A stretch of DNA of 64,000 bases from Membranipora membranacea (Eukaryota > Bryozoa > Gymnolaemata > Cheilostomatida > Membraniporidae), in NCBI GenBank assembly GCA_914767715.1, contig OU612072.1, forward strand, positions 6,262,001 through 6,326,000, read 5' to 3'. The notes below the pieces were generated by a model, which was given only the letters and a program-made list of their open reading frames with translations, did not search any database and was not told the DNA's origin. Below are positions 1-10,600 of this stretch, in pieces. Numbering within the stretch: the first letter of the stretch is position 1; every line of letters begins with the position of its first letter. A program made the position numbers and the translations under genes.

Positions 1-1687
1 TCACATACAGTAACAGACTCAGTACAACAGATCATACAAGATCCCACAGATATACAAATCATGTGGCAGAAAGTCAGCAGGGGTTTGTCTCCTTGGTCAT
101 TGTCTAAGTTCACTGCGGAATTCACATTTACCTGTTTTGATAAGCTCATCAAATCAATACACCAATGTATCCCGAATATGTTCATCTGTCTAGTGATTTG
201 CTCCTCTAGAGGCATAATTGAAGTTCGTCCACTGGAACTCCTTCAGCAACTCAGCAGGAACATCGAGGATTCCTTGAAAAAATACAATTTTTTGGGAGTA
301 GGGGGTCAGATTCCTCAAACTGTCAGCTTTATGCTTCATAAAACTAACAATGAGGCCTGATACTATTCAAATTAAAAGGGCATAGATATGCCAGGTCCGA
401 AAAAGCTTCCAAGATTTGATGGAAACTCCTGACCGTATTATGTTTGTCTGATAATTGAGTGACAGCTCTTAGATTGATTCCGTTCTAGATTCACGAGCAC
501 ACATGTTCACCACTTACATTACTTACATGACTAAATAACTGTAGGTTCTACTACGCTACTACTACTAGGCTCACTTCTATCAAATTGTAATAATTTTCAT
601 ATTTTCAGGTATTAATAAATACAACATGACAGACATTGATTCTATTTATGGAGACATAATACATGGTGAAAATTTCTGGAGATTTGTCAGGTAGGCTATC
701 CAGTCAACGGTAGAGATTTCAGAATCTAACTTGTTTTTAATTGTACCTCAGATAGTCCTGTGTCAGCCTCCTTCTATCTCTCACTTCCATATATTAAAGT
801 GGCTGGATATAGTTTTATCAAGGAGTCATTTGTTTCTCCTTCGTTTGGTAGTCATTTCCGGTAGAGTTGTTCGAGCTTACTGCAATATCGATAATGTACT
901 TTACATAATATATATATACATAATTGTTTTTTGTTATGATGATACGCAATAAGCTTCTGATCGACAAAAATGCAACATGCAAAATGGTCTGCTATCACTA
1001 ATAGCGGGTAACAGTGAGTGCAGTGAGAGGGTCCATACGATGTCGTAAAATCGGATCTATTGGAATATCCTAAGCCAGTAGTCCATGCTGCAGTGGAATT
1101 GAATAAGAAGTTTCACTTTAATGATTTTTAAATAGGCCTACAGGGATATCAGGGTTTATTGCAACCATTTTCGGCAGTTTATCAGCTGTTTATTGGCTAT
1201 GGACTATAGTAGACCCTAACTTGTGAGGTGGAAGATAAATACTTATATCAATGTTATTCTTTATACTCTATCTACAGCTATACGGGAAGATTTGAATCTG
1301 CTGACAGCACAGCTCTATATTATAATCAGACTGATGGTGATGAGATAGGACAGACTGATGCTGAATTACTATTCTCTCCTAGTGCTGCACCAGTCATCAC
1401 AATCGCTGATACAGAGCAAGATAGGCTCTTCTTCATCGATACAAGAAATGGTACGTCTCTGCTTGTATTTTACTAACAACTAAGTCGATGAATTCTCAAG
1501 CCTTGATTTGTCACAAAATAATAATAATAAGATTTTTAAATAGAAATGTTATTTTCCAAAGTTTGATTTTAATATTGCCTTTTGGAAGCCATCATAGAAA
1601 ATGAGTGTAACACTAGCACTAGCCTTGCCTTCAAAACTTTAACACAAATTTTCAATTTATTTTGTATACTTCACACAATGGTTTAGT

Positions 1688-1707
1688 TAGCCTGTCAAGA
1701 CAGGCTA
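1688..1707. repeat. 20-bp perfect foldback sequence in intron 8 of R1
   Basis: TAGCCTGTC, AA, then GACAGGCTA form a perfect inverted repeat. The same 20 bp stands in R3 at 57865..57884. R2 has only its left half, joined to downstream sequence (near 28715). The ends match the larger TAGCCTG...CAGGCTA foldback elements at 14742, 19895 and 46442, so it is probably a minimal member of that family. Confidence 0.6.
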
Positions 1708-2765
1708 TGGTGTAATCATCCTCCATGGTTTTATATACGAGTTACACTAATCTAGTTTCAAGCTATCAGCACTACATCAAGGAGAAGACAATAATATATA
1801 TGAGACATTAATTTACTTTGGAGTTGTCTGATCAACATCAGGGAGAAAACAATAAATATATATAATATAAGTTTTACAGTGTATACCATTTCTGTTATTG
1901 TTATACAGGCGATCAGCAGGTATTGTGTACAGGTAACAGTTCTTACTATAGAGATGGTGATCAGACAGACTGTGTGTTTCAGTCTATATCTGCAGCCTTC
2001 TGGAGGGATGACTCCGAGTTACTGATATATGAGAGACTGGCTGATGTGTTCAGAGTGGTTAGACTGGATGGTATGTATGAAGCTATATAGTCATTCAGAT
2101 ACAGTGCACTCCACATAATTCAAACCTCTGGGGACCAACAAATTTTGTTCCAATCAAGCAGAGTCTAAATCAAATGGCTGAAGGGATCGATTTTCCTCGG
2201 CTGAATTAACAGGAGTTCCGTATTATAAACTCTAAATTAAGAGGAGTTATAATGTATATGGATAGACCTAGTGGTAGAATGGATACATATAGTACTGTTT
2301 GTTATAATGTCATCTAGCATGACTTGTGTGTTCAGAGTGATTAATCTTGAAGGTATGTTGAGATATGTTCCGCTAGTTCTCATGTAATTCTGAACTAATA
2401 TTGGATACTAATATCAGTGTACATACCTGGTTAGACAATAGGTGTAGAGTAAAGGTAATTCACCTTAAATGTCATACTACCATGGAGGATGATTGTTACA
2501 CACGGTTTATTGAATACGGTTTTTAAAACATCGCTATTTGGAGAGTTATAATGGTTAGGTTTGTCTACTGGTATTACCCAGAGAACATAGACAGGGTTTC
2601 CCTAGCTGTCTCCATGTCCTTTCACAAAACAAAAAGTCTGTGAAAAGAGATTCTTGAGGTTATCTGCAAACTTTATGAATCCCTTCTTGTAACACTATAG
2701 TATTGAGCATCACACGATTTCCTATTAGTGCAGCGCTGTATACTTCTTCTATAAATACCTTGTAG

Positions 2766-3010
2766 GACCAGCTATCCCAACCACGACTACTTCTACCGCT
2801 AGTACAAGTACTTCTAATAGCCCTTCTTCTACCTCCACTCTCAGGCCTACTACTAGCTCTACTAACCAGGCTACTACTTCTACTGTATCTCCTTCTATCA
2901 CTCTCAGTGCTAGCAGTATAAGCACCACTTCTGCCTCAGTACTCACAAGCTCAGCAAACTTATTCCTATTCTCACCGATTTTTGTTTGGTTGATGATCAG
3001 CTCTGTCTAG
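2766..3010 (+). CDS. R1 altered exon 10: Ser/Thr-rich stalk fused to a new hydrophobic C-terminus
   Basis: The exon starts at the same TTGTAG acceptor as in R2 and R3 and reads about 55 Ser/Thr/Pro-rich residues. After codons for T-S-A it jumps to sequence that in R2 lies in the intron after the membrane exon (about 30142). The open frame continues as VLTSSANLFLFSPIFVWLM, then ISSV, then TAG. The equivalent R2 intron sequence has a TAA in this frame; here that position reads GCA. A Ser-rich stretch with small residues followed by about 16 hydrophobic residues at the very end resembles a GPI-attachment signal. It could also be a short C-terminal membrane anchor, or chance. No donor site survives, so the later exons would become 3' UTR. 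Confidence 0.6.
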
Positions 3011-4688
3011 TTAATGAAAAGAGTGACTGACATTTGTTGAAATGACTCATCAAAGTTAATCATATTCTTGTCAACTCATGATTTTCTCTGCAAGCCAATG
3101 GAGCCAACTGTGGGAGTGTTTTTACTGTTATTGGAATGAGATTAAAACTATAACACTATAGCGATCCACAGAAGGGTTTTGATCATCAGCCTTGTCTAGT
3201 TTGTGAATAGAGTGACGGACACTTATTGAAATGACTCATGCCTTTCTCTGTAAGACCTGTCTAGCCAAAGGTAGGATTGATAGACCGTTATGTTATGAAT
3301 GAGATTGAAACTATAAAGCAAAATATCCTTGTAGCCTGTGTTCTTTAACATTTTCAGATATAGCGTGAGGTTTGACTTATTTTCTGATGAGGAAAACCTA
3401 AATGCAATCGACCCACTGACAGCGCAGAAAATTAACTTTCTTTACAACAAGGCTGTTACAGGCCAGGAATATCAAGAGAAACCTCCCTCCAAAGGTGAGT
3501 GACTGTCGAGTATCAAACACAATACCGGTCATATCTCTCACACTTACCTGGCTTAATATAACAATGTTTCTATCACATCTAGGCTTGTGATGGTAAGCCA
3601 ATCTTTAAACACCCGCACTAGGAGGCATGGCGTCAAGTTTTCTTCCAATACAGCGTTAGCTGGTTAAATCTTTCCACACTTATTTGCCAATCGCTGGCTA
3701 TCAACGAATTGAAATATTAATATATTACTATTTTTATGTAACATTTCACAGGTAATGTGTTATTTAACCTGTCATTGTTCTTGGTTCTTTTAGTTAATAA
3801 TAATAATAATGCCCTTTTAATTCTACACTGCATTTTATCAATATCACTCTTTTTTGGGTACAAGTCTTAAGGACTTATTCTTCTCCAGAATACAAATGGA
3901 ATGTATTTACATAATCTATTTTTTTACTATTTTAGAGGCTTCTAAATCCTCTAACAAGAGATACAGACCTAAGTCTTCTGGTGAGAACGGTACTAAGAGT
4001 AAATACACCTCGAGGGAGTGGTAAGAAGAAGTCTATGACATTATGTACTCCCAGCTCAGGCAACGCTTCAGCCTCTATCATTGATAAGTTCAGGCTGCCT
4101 CCTCTTAGAAAGGTATGTGGGGTGGCAGCGACACACCTGATGTCACTGTACATTTGCACACTATACATAAACTAGGACATAAACTGTGCAGTAGAGTATG
4201 TGTGATTCTAACATCAGATGATAAATGATTTGACTGCTAGGTGAGCATACTCTCTCTGCTCAAAAGGTACACACCATTGCTGCTCCTGGTAAAGATGAGT
4301 AACTTGTACATCTCAAGAAACAGGAGGTGTGTTCTTTTATTCAGTGAGTGGACAACTCCTGTATTCAGATTCATTTTATGCATTATTGCACATCTTTATT
4401 AGTCTTTTTGATCATCCCACACCGCTTCTGCTCTCACTAAGTCTCATCATGTCATTGTTTGGATGGAGAGGTAGATTTGAGTATGGCTATGGATGGTTAG
4501 ATTCTTATACTGTAATGCGTATTTTTATTATTGTTTATTTTATGATGGTTTATGATGTTCTAACAGAAAAAGAAGAAAACTACATCAGATGATGTAGAAG
4601 AGTTACAGCCAGTCAGAAGGAAGTCAGGTAAATCTAAGCCCCGCCTACCTTCGATGAATATTGACTAAAACTGAGCTCGGCCGAGCGA

Positions 4689-4818
4689 GACCTCTACCAG
4701 TGATCCCTAAAACTATATAAGAACTATGGGACCTCTACCAGTGATCCCTAATCTATGTGAGAACTATGGGACCTCTACCAGTGATCCCTAATCTATGTGA
4801 GAACTATGGGACCTCTAG
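4689..4818 (+). repeat. R1 copy of the 40/41-bp minisatellite at the 3' end of gene R
   Basis: The decayed last exon is followed by about three tandem units beginning GACCTCTACCAGTGATCCCT. R2 has about seven units and R3 about ten at the same place. The first unit is the ancestral 3' coding end of the gene, including the codons for the proline motif and the stop. Confidence 0.8.
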
Positions 4819-4820
4819 CC

Positions 4821-6222
4821 AAATCCTTCAAATGCCTTTAGGCAGTATAACTTAATCATAATGATTGCAGAAAACCAGCGAAACATCAATTTATAGTATT
4901 ATTCACTAGCTAGGAAAGGTTTTAATGAACTATTTAAAACTTCTGCGGTTATTTCTACAGCATCGAGCTGTCCAATAGGCTCGGGAAGTTCTTCGATTTT
5001 TATATTTATTATCTCCATTTATCCGTCCATATGTTATTGTGTCATTTTTTCAAAATTTTCATATTCAAGTTTTATAATGAGTGTTAAGAGTTTTGATCCA
5101 TCCAGATTTCAGTAATCCTTGTTGTAGTACTGGCTAATCTTCAGAAACTTTTATTTTGATACCGTCCAGATGTCAGTCAATGCCTAGAGGTTTTCCTCAA
5201 ATTAATTACAATTTTGAAAATAAAAACTTATTATTGTGTGTTAGAATAATTCAGTTTGGGTGCATAAATACTACTGTTGTAAGACACTACTGTGTAATAT
5301 AGTGTATATAAACCCAAATTCATGAAGCTTGATCGAGTATACTATACAACCAAGCAAAAATTACTTTTCACTCATATCAATCTCCACAGGTGTTAAGGTA
5401 TTTTATAGTGTTTCCAGGCCAACATGTAACACAAGTCTCACCTGTATTGCATTCGTTTGAGAAAAGAGTTGGGAAATATAACCCAAAGTGATTTACGAAC
5501 TATTAAATTTGATATCTTCAAAATTCTACTTTCATGTATACTTGGCATAAATATACCGTTATATATATTATGTATGCATGATGTGTACATGATCCATATG
5601 TGACTATGTGCATGTCCCAGGAATTCTAACATAGTAGGGAGTTTGGGTATCAATTATATCACTAGCACCATTTCGAGCGTATCACAGCACAGCTTACCAT
5701 AAATTTATAATCACATATAATTAGCTGCGATAGCAACTATTTCGGAGAATGAAAATAAGATTATACTGATCAATACTAGCCATACTATATACAAAGACTT
5801 CCGATTATCATAGAAAAGGTAAAAAGAAATAGATATGAGGAACAAAATTGGAAAATAAAAATATAGCATCAAAGCATCAAAAAGAAGAGAGGGAAGAAGA
5901 TAGCAACAGCAGACAAAGTTGCAAACCCCTGAATCATTATGATAATGTAGGGTTAATAACATGAAGTCAGCTCTATTTGAAATATGAAAATTTGAATACC
6001 TCGAGGTACTAGGATGTTAACCAGTTTATTTTATAGCAAGAAATATAATTGAAATGAATATAATATGTCTATATAATATAATATTGCTGTAATACTTTAA
6101 CCTGATGATTTTCTGATTTGTAAGTAAATCTAATGCTGTCTTTAGTGTCGTAACTACTAGAAGATGATGTTAACCTATTGTGGATTGTTAAATTCAGGTC
6201 AGGTTAGTAGTTGTTATGTAAT
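4821..6222. other. Convergent spacer between R1 and T1
   Basis: No gene is visible. The first part (to about 5660) matches the region downstream of R2 and R3. At about 5665 the homology jumps by roughly 1 kb relative to the R2 spacer, from the segment matching about 33440 to the one matching about 34455, so this copy lacks that kilobase. The rest, about 5670-6220, matches 34455-35113 and is the 3' flank of T1. A TTTATT near 6027 is AATAAA on the T1 strand and could be its poly(A) signal; the equivalent in T2 is changed to TTTCTT. Confidence 0.6.
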
Positions 6223-7614
6223 TCAAGTGGTTCTCATCTTCTTCTGGTATATATATTTAATGTAATTGCGTGATGCGGCCACATCAGGATGATTCTCGCC
6301 TAATCTGTTCAGTTTGATGGCAAGGCACTTGTTGTAATATTCTAGAGCTCTGTCTAGCTCACCTTTGCTGTCATACACAGAACCAATGTTATTGTATGAG
6401 GTGGCCACACTTGGATGATTTTCGCCTAATTTATCCAGTCTGATGGTGAGCGACTTGTCGTAATATTCCAGAGCTCTGTCTAGTTTGTCCTTACCCTTAT
6501 ACACGCGACCAATGTTATTGTATGAGGTGGCCACACTTGGATGATTTTCGCCTAATTTATCCAGTCTGATGGTGAGCGACTTGTCGTAAAATTCCAGAGC
6601 TCTGTCTAGTTCACCTTTGCTGTCATACACGTGACCAATGTTATTGTATGAGGTGGCCACACTTGGATGATTTTCGCCTAATGTGTTCATATCAATGGCA
6701 AGGCACTTGTTGTAATATTCTAACGCTCTATCTTGTTCACCCTTACCCTTATACACAGAACCAATGTTATTGTATGAGGTGGCCACATCAGGATGATTCT
6801 CGCCTAATGTGTTCAGTTTGATGGCAAGGCACTTGTTGTAATATTCTAGAGCTCTGTCTAGTTCACCTTTGCTGTCATACACGAGACCAATGTTATTGTA
6901 TGAGGTGGCCACACTTTGATGATTCTCGCCTAATTTATCCAGTCTGATGGTGAGCGACTTGTCGTAAAATTCCAGAGCTCTGTCTAGTTCACCTTTGCTG
7001 TCATACATGAGACCAATGTTAGTGTATGAGGTGGCCACACTTGGATGATTTTCGCCTAATGTGTTCATATCAATGGCAAGGCACTTGTTGTAATATTCTA
7101 ACGCTCTATCTTGTTCACCCTTACCCTTATACACAGAACCAATGTTATTGTATGAGGTGGCCACACTTGGATGATTTTCGCCTAATGTGTTCAGTTGGAT
7201 GGCAAGGCACTTGTTGTAATATTCCAGAGCTCTGTCTAGTTCACCTTTGCTGTCATACACGAGACCAATGTTATTGTATGAGGTGGCCACACTTGGATGA
7301 TTCTCGCCTAATGTGTCCAGTCTGATGTTGATGCACATTATGTAGAAAGTAGAAGCATCATCCTGCTTTCCTAAATAATGGTTTATCAGAGCGAGGTTGT
7401 TGTAGCATTCAGCCATATCAGGATGATCTGCACCTAACCTGTTCTCTTTGACACTGCGTACTTTATTAAAGTACTCAAGTGCATTGGCATATTTTCCCAT
7501 CGCCTCATAGGAGTTTGCTATCTGTTCATATTCGACATCAGTTCTATCAATCTCAGCTGAGGAGTGTAAACCTCTCTCTTGAAGATTACCGAAGTCTTCT
7601 CTGTTTTTGGCCTC
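6223..7614 (-). CDS. T1 last exon: TPR array, kinesin-light-chain-like
   Basis: The exon opens after a TTATATTACAG acceptor with E-A-K-N-R-E-D-F. The open frame continues upstream to a Met (MGANNYY...) but that stretch is intron sequence. Two diverged TPR units (EQIANSYEAMGKYANALEYF; ECYNNLALINHYLGKQDDAS) are followed by eight nearly identical 42-residue units (126 bp each) with the core YNNIG-VY--KGELDRALEYY and the linker NTLGENHP. The exon ends in a basic KKMRTT tail and a stop. Each unit pairs two helices, as in TPR_12/kinesin light chain, so the exon should form a protein-binding superhelix. Units differ mainly at a few positions (YNKCLAI or YDKSLTI; DSKGE or KGKGE), as expected if copies are repeatedly gained, lost and homogenised. 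Confidence 0.92.
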   Translation of the reverse strand, partial: EAKNREDFGNLQERGLHSSAEIDRTDVEYEQIANSYEAMGKYANALEYFNKVRSVKENRLGADHPDMAECYNNLALINHYLGKQDDASTFYIMCINIRLDTLGENHPSVATSYNNIGLVYDSKGELDRALEYYNKCLAIQLNTLGENHPSVATSYNNIGSVYKGKGEQDRALEYYNKCLAIDMNTLGENHPSVATSYTNIGLMYDSKGELDRALEFYDKSLTIRLDKLGENHQSVATSYNNIGLVYDSKGELDRALEYYNKCLAIKLNTLGENHPDVATSYNNIGSVYKGKGEQDRALEYYNKCLAIDMNTLGENHPSVATSYNNIGHVYDSKGELDRALEFYDKSLTIRLDKLGENHPSVATSYNNIGRVYKGKDKLDRALEYYDKSLTIRLDKLGENHPSVATSYNNIGSVYDSKGELDRALEYYNKCLAIKLNRLGENHPDVAASRNYIKYIYQKKMRTT

Positions 7615-10600
7615 CTGTAATATAACATAATAATTATTTGCACCCAAATATTATAGTGAGAGATTATATCTTTGGCCTGCTGGCTTGCTTACCTGACTGA
7701 TACCTGTTTTGTTACGATCTTGTCAAGAATGCCACTTTATGCAAAATCACCTAGTTTTTTGTTTTCAAATTTGACGAAGATACAATAGAGGTTTGTGGTC
7801 TTATTGTAAAGTAATAAAACTAAAAAACAAGACTTATTAAGGTAAATCGGGCGTTTACCTGTTTGTTAATAATGGCTTACTTAGCCGGAAACCTCAATAA
7901 AATTGAATTAAAAATAATAATAGTAACAAAACAACAATCAGGTAATTGTCTTCTGACATTTAAGAAGAAGGCAACATTTCTTTCTGTTCATACATTGTTC
8001 CCAATTCAATGACGATTTATCAAGATTGAGTACCCATGCTAATACTGAGACGCCAATACTATGCCTTCACCTTGATGACAGATTTCAATGATGACAGATT
8101 GCATTTTAACTTTTCTTAAAACCAGTCTGAAACTAAATTAAATGCGAATTTAAACTAGCTGGAATCTTGTTTAACCATTACAGCAACAAAATTTTGTAAC
8201 TCAATTCATTCCCAGGCCATAGTCTAGAGAAAATTGTAGGGGAGAAAAATCTATTGGAGGTGCATTGCTTTAAACTCCTCCTCCTTCCCCATCACAAAAC
8301 CATTGACTCTGGATAAACCAACTGTTACCCAGAAACCAAAATTCGCATCTAGCTTCCAGTCTTTATTCATCAGTCAAGTTTGAGAACCATCAGATGCAAG
8401 GGTAAACTTGCTTTTCATGGCCTGTACCTGTACTCTGACTATAAATTTCTTGTTGTGAGATCCCCCATTGAAGACAAAACAAGACAACACCAACTCCTTC
8501 TGATAGGTCTGGGGCTAAGCTCCACCCTCCAAAGCATTTTTCAGGTTTATGAATAGCAAACAGAAGCCACAAATAAGCTGATTCTGACATGATTTTTTCA
8601 ATTATAGTGTTTTTAAGCCACTGTATTGGGCATTCTTCAGGAGGCAGTTTCCCCGCCCCTACCTCACCCTGTAAATACGGGCCTGTAAATTGTTCAAGAA
8701 CCCTAAACATACCACAACACAGTGATATACTTTTCCTTGGATATGCGGCGCCAAAATATTTGGGTGCACAGATTCTTATATTTTGTAGTCACAGGACAAG
8801 AAGTTAAAGATATGACTTCATTTCTCTCAGACATTGATATCATTCTCATCACTGCAGCTATGTATGGCCAACATAATCTTTAGTTTGATTCTCATTAGAA
8901 TGCTAATTGCGCCATTGACAAAAAAATTCAACTTGTGTTAAACATTACCAGTGTCAGCATGACAAAAAGTGTGAAAGCAAAAATATAACTTCTGACTTAA
9001 TACACAAAAGTCATAATGATCAAATTTTCTCACCTCAAAGTGCTCTGGACTTATGTGCTCATCAGCTATTTGCAGCCCTTTCTTGCTTATTCCGTCAACA
9101 CCCTCAACAGTCCCTTTTGTTGTATCAGCTGCAGCAGTTGGAGAATTAGGAATGACCGTGGGTAGAAGAACCTTAAAAAATATAAACTTACTTAACCTTA
9201 GAGATTATTGTGGATATTCTCCAGCTTGACTCAGGCTTTTATACAAGACAGATGATACAGATGAATTGATCTTCACAAATTAGCAAATTAAAGACAGTTA
9301 ACGAAAGCAAAGAAATAAAAAATGAAATTCTCTGCTCTCATCAACTAGCCGCCAGTTCTAACTCAGTTTTCATCCTAGTCCTTGTCGATGGATGCCATGT
9401 TGGGTTTCCTTGGGTTGAGCTAATAGAGAATCGCATAACAAAGTTTTTGTTGCACTAAAACTGGATGATCTGAATCATAATCATGAGAAAAGTGTTTCTC
9501 TTCTACTCGTCAACCATGCTAAAATAGAACTCTCACCATGTTCTCTAGATTATTCCCTCCGCTGGATTCTACAGATGAAGTATCCATCTGAGGAGCCTGA
9601 TGATCATGCCAGGAAGAGTCTGGCTGTCGGTCCATTATGGGATCTCTCTGAATTTCTACAAATGTTAAACGCAAAGTTTCAATGACACAAAGAAGCAGTG
9701 ACTGCCATCATAACAATAAATTAGCTTCTCATCATATCACATATCATGTATATTTATATATTGTATAAGTTCTCATGTTGAATGAATTTAGGTCGCCACT
9801 CAATAGGAACACCTTCTACACTGTCAATAGCTGGTGTGGTATATTAACATTATCAGTGGAGCATACCTGTCTCCTCAGTTGGATATACTTCTGTTGGGTT
9901 TCTCTCTTCGAATCGAACTTTGAGTAAATTCGATATCTTTCCCTCTATCTGAAGCCTCGTTCGTATTAAATCCATCTTCAATAAAAAAATATAAGATCAG
10001 CTATAGCTTTCAAATATCTAAAGGGAAAATTCAGTCAACAACTGAATAATATCTCAGTTGTTGATCTGCAATTTTTTAGAGTCACAAAATAAAGGTTGCA
10101 CCTATCATACCTTTGAGCTCAAACAAGCTACCATTATGAACCATCGATAAGTTTACATACAGAGAAAAGATAAGGTACTGCTAAAACCAGCAGCCTTGCC
10201 AACCGACTAACATATATTGGCCACACTGCCACATATTGATATAGCAAAGCTGAGTAAAGTGTTTGCATGAGGAAGTAAAAAACTGCCATGGCTCATATCC
10301 TTGGAATGGCTTAATTTAAAGCTAGCAGCATTCGCACACCCTCTTTACTTTTCATATAGACTCCGACCTCAATTAGCCAAAATACATAGCTAAACTCGGG
10401 TTCTGGAAAGTGTGCCTTCCCTTAGGGAAGGTAACTCTCGTTGTCTGCATTATGACGTCACAATCTCCCGAATGAGAGAATGAATGTTACCTCTCTTTTG
10501 GAAGGCACTCTTTCCACCATCAATAATTCATGCCAAGTACAGCATTGAATGTTTTTACCAAGCAAATCTGACACAACTTCACCATAAGTAACTGCCTGTC

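Larger units (their letters stand above)
1..4668 (+). pseudogene. R1: 3' part of receptor-like gene R, membrane exon deleted and tail exons broken
   Basis: First copy of gene R, cut by the window start. Named by homology with R2 and R3, the exons are: 6 (partial, 1..82), 7 (609..690), 8 (1278..1450), 9 (1909..2070), 10 (2766..3010, altered), 12 (3358..3494), 13 (3936..4112) and 14 (4567..4668). Exons 7-9 keep the lengths and phases of the intact copies (82, 173 and 162 nt), so the ectodomain still reads. Exon 10 runs without a donor into former intron sequence and stops at 3008-3010. The exon homologous to the membrane exon of R2 (29988..30141) is absent. Exon 13 has one extra base near 3997 and then a stop. 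Exon 14 has a 32-nt deletion and a premature TAA at 4666-4668. The AATAAA found after R2 and R3 is gone. The gene is either a pseudogene or now makes a form ending at 3010. The exon calls are secure; its expression is unknown. Confidence 0.8.

Noticed and set aside
2749-2946. Val/Glu-rich minus-strand frames opposite the stalk exon (also 29492-29695 and 58652-58855)
   Set aside because: They are shadows of the Ser/Thr-rich coding exon 10 of gene R.
5711-5962. Hydrophobic 83-residue frame on the minus strand
   Set aside because: The second cassette has TAA at the third codon of the same frame and the sequence is A/T-biased, so the hydrophobicity probably reflects composition.
7026-7325. Plus-strand repetitive frames MRWPHLDDFRLMCS (also 35302-35637)
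   Set aside because: They are the opposite strand of the TPR exons; the periodicity comes from the 126-bp units.
7615-7647. MGANNYYVILQ as the N-terminus of a stand-alone TPR protein
   Set aside because: This stretch ends in a consensus acceptor (TTATATTACAG) and the upstream exons join in phase, so it is intron sequence. The same holds at 37262-37294.
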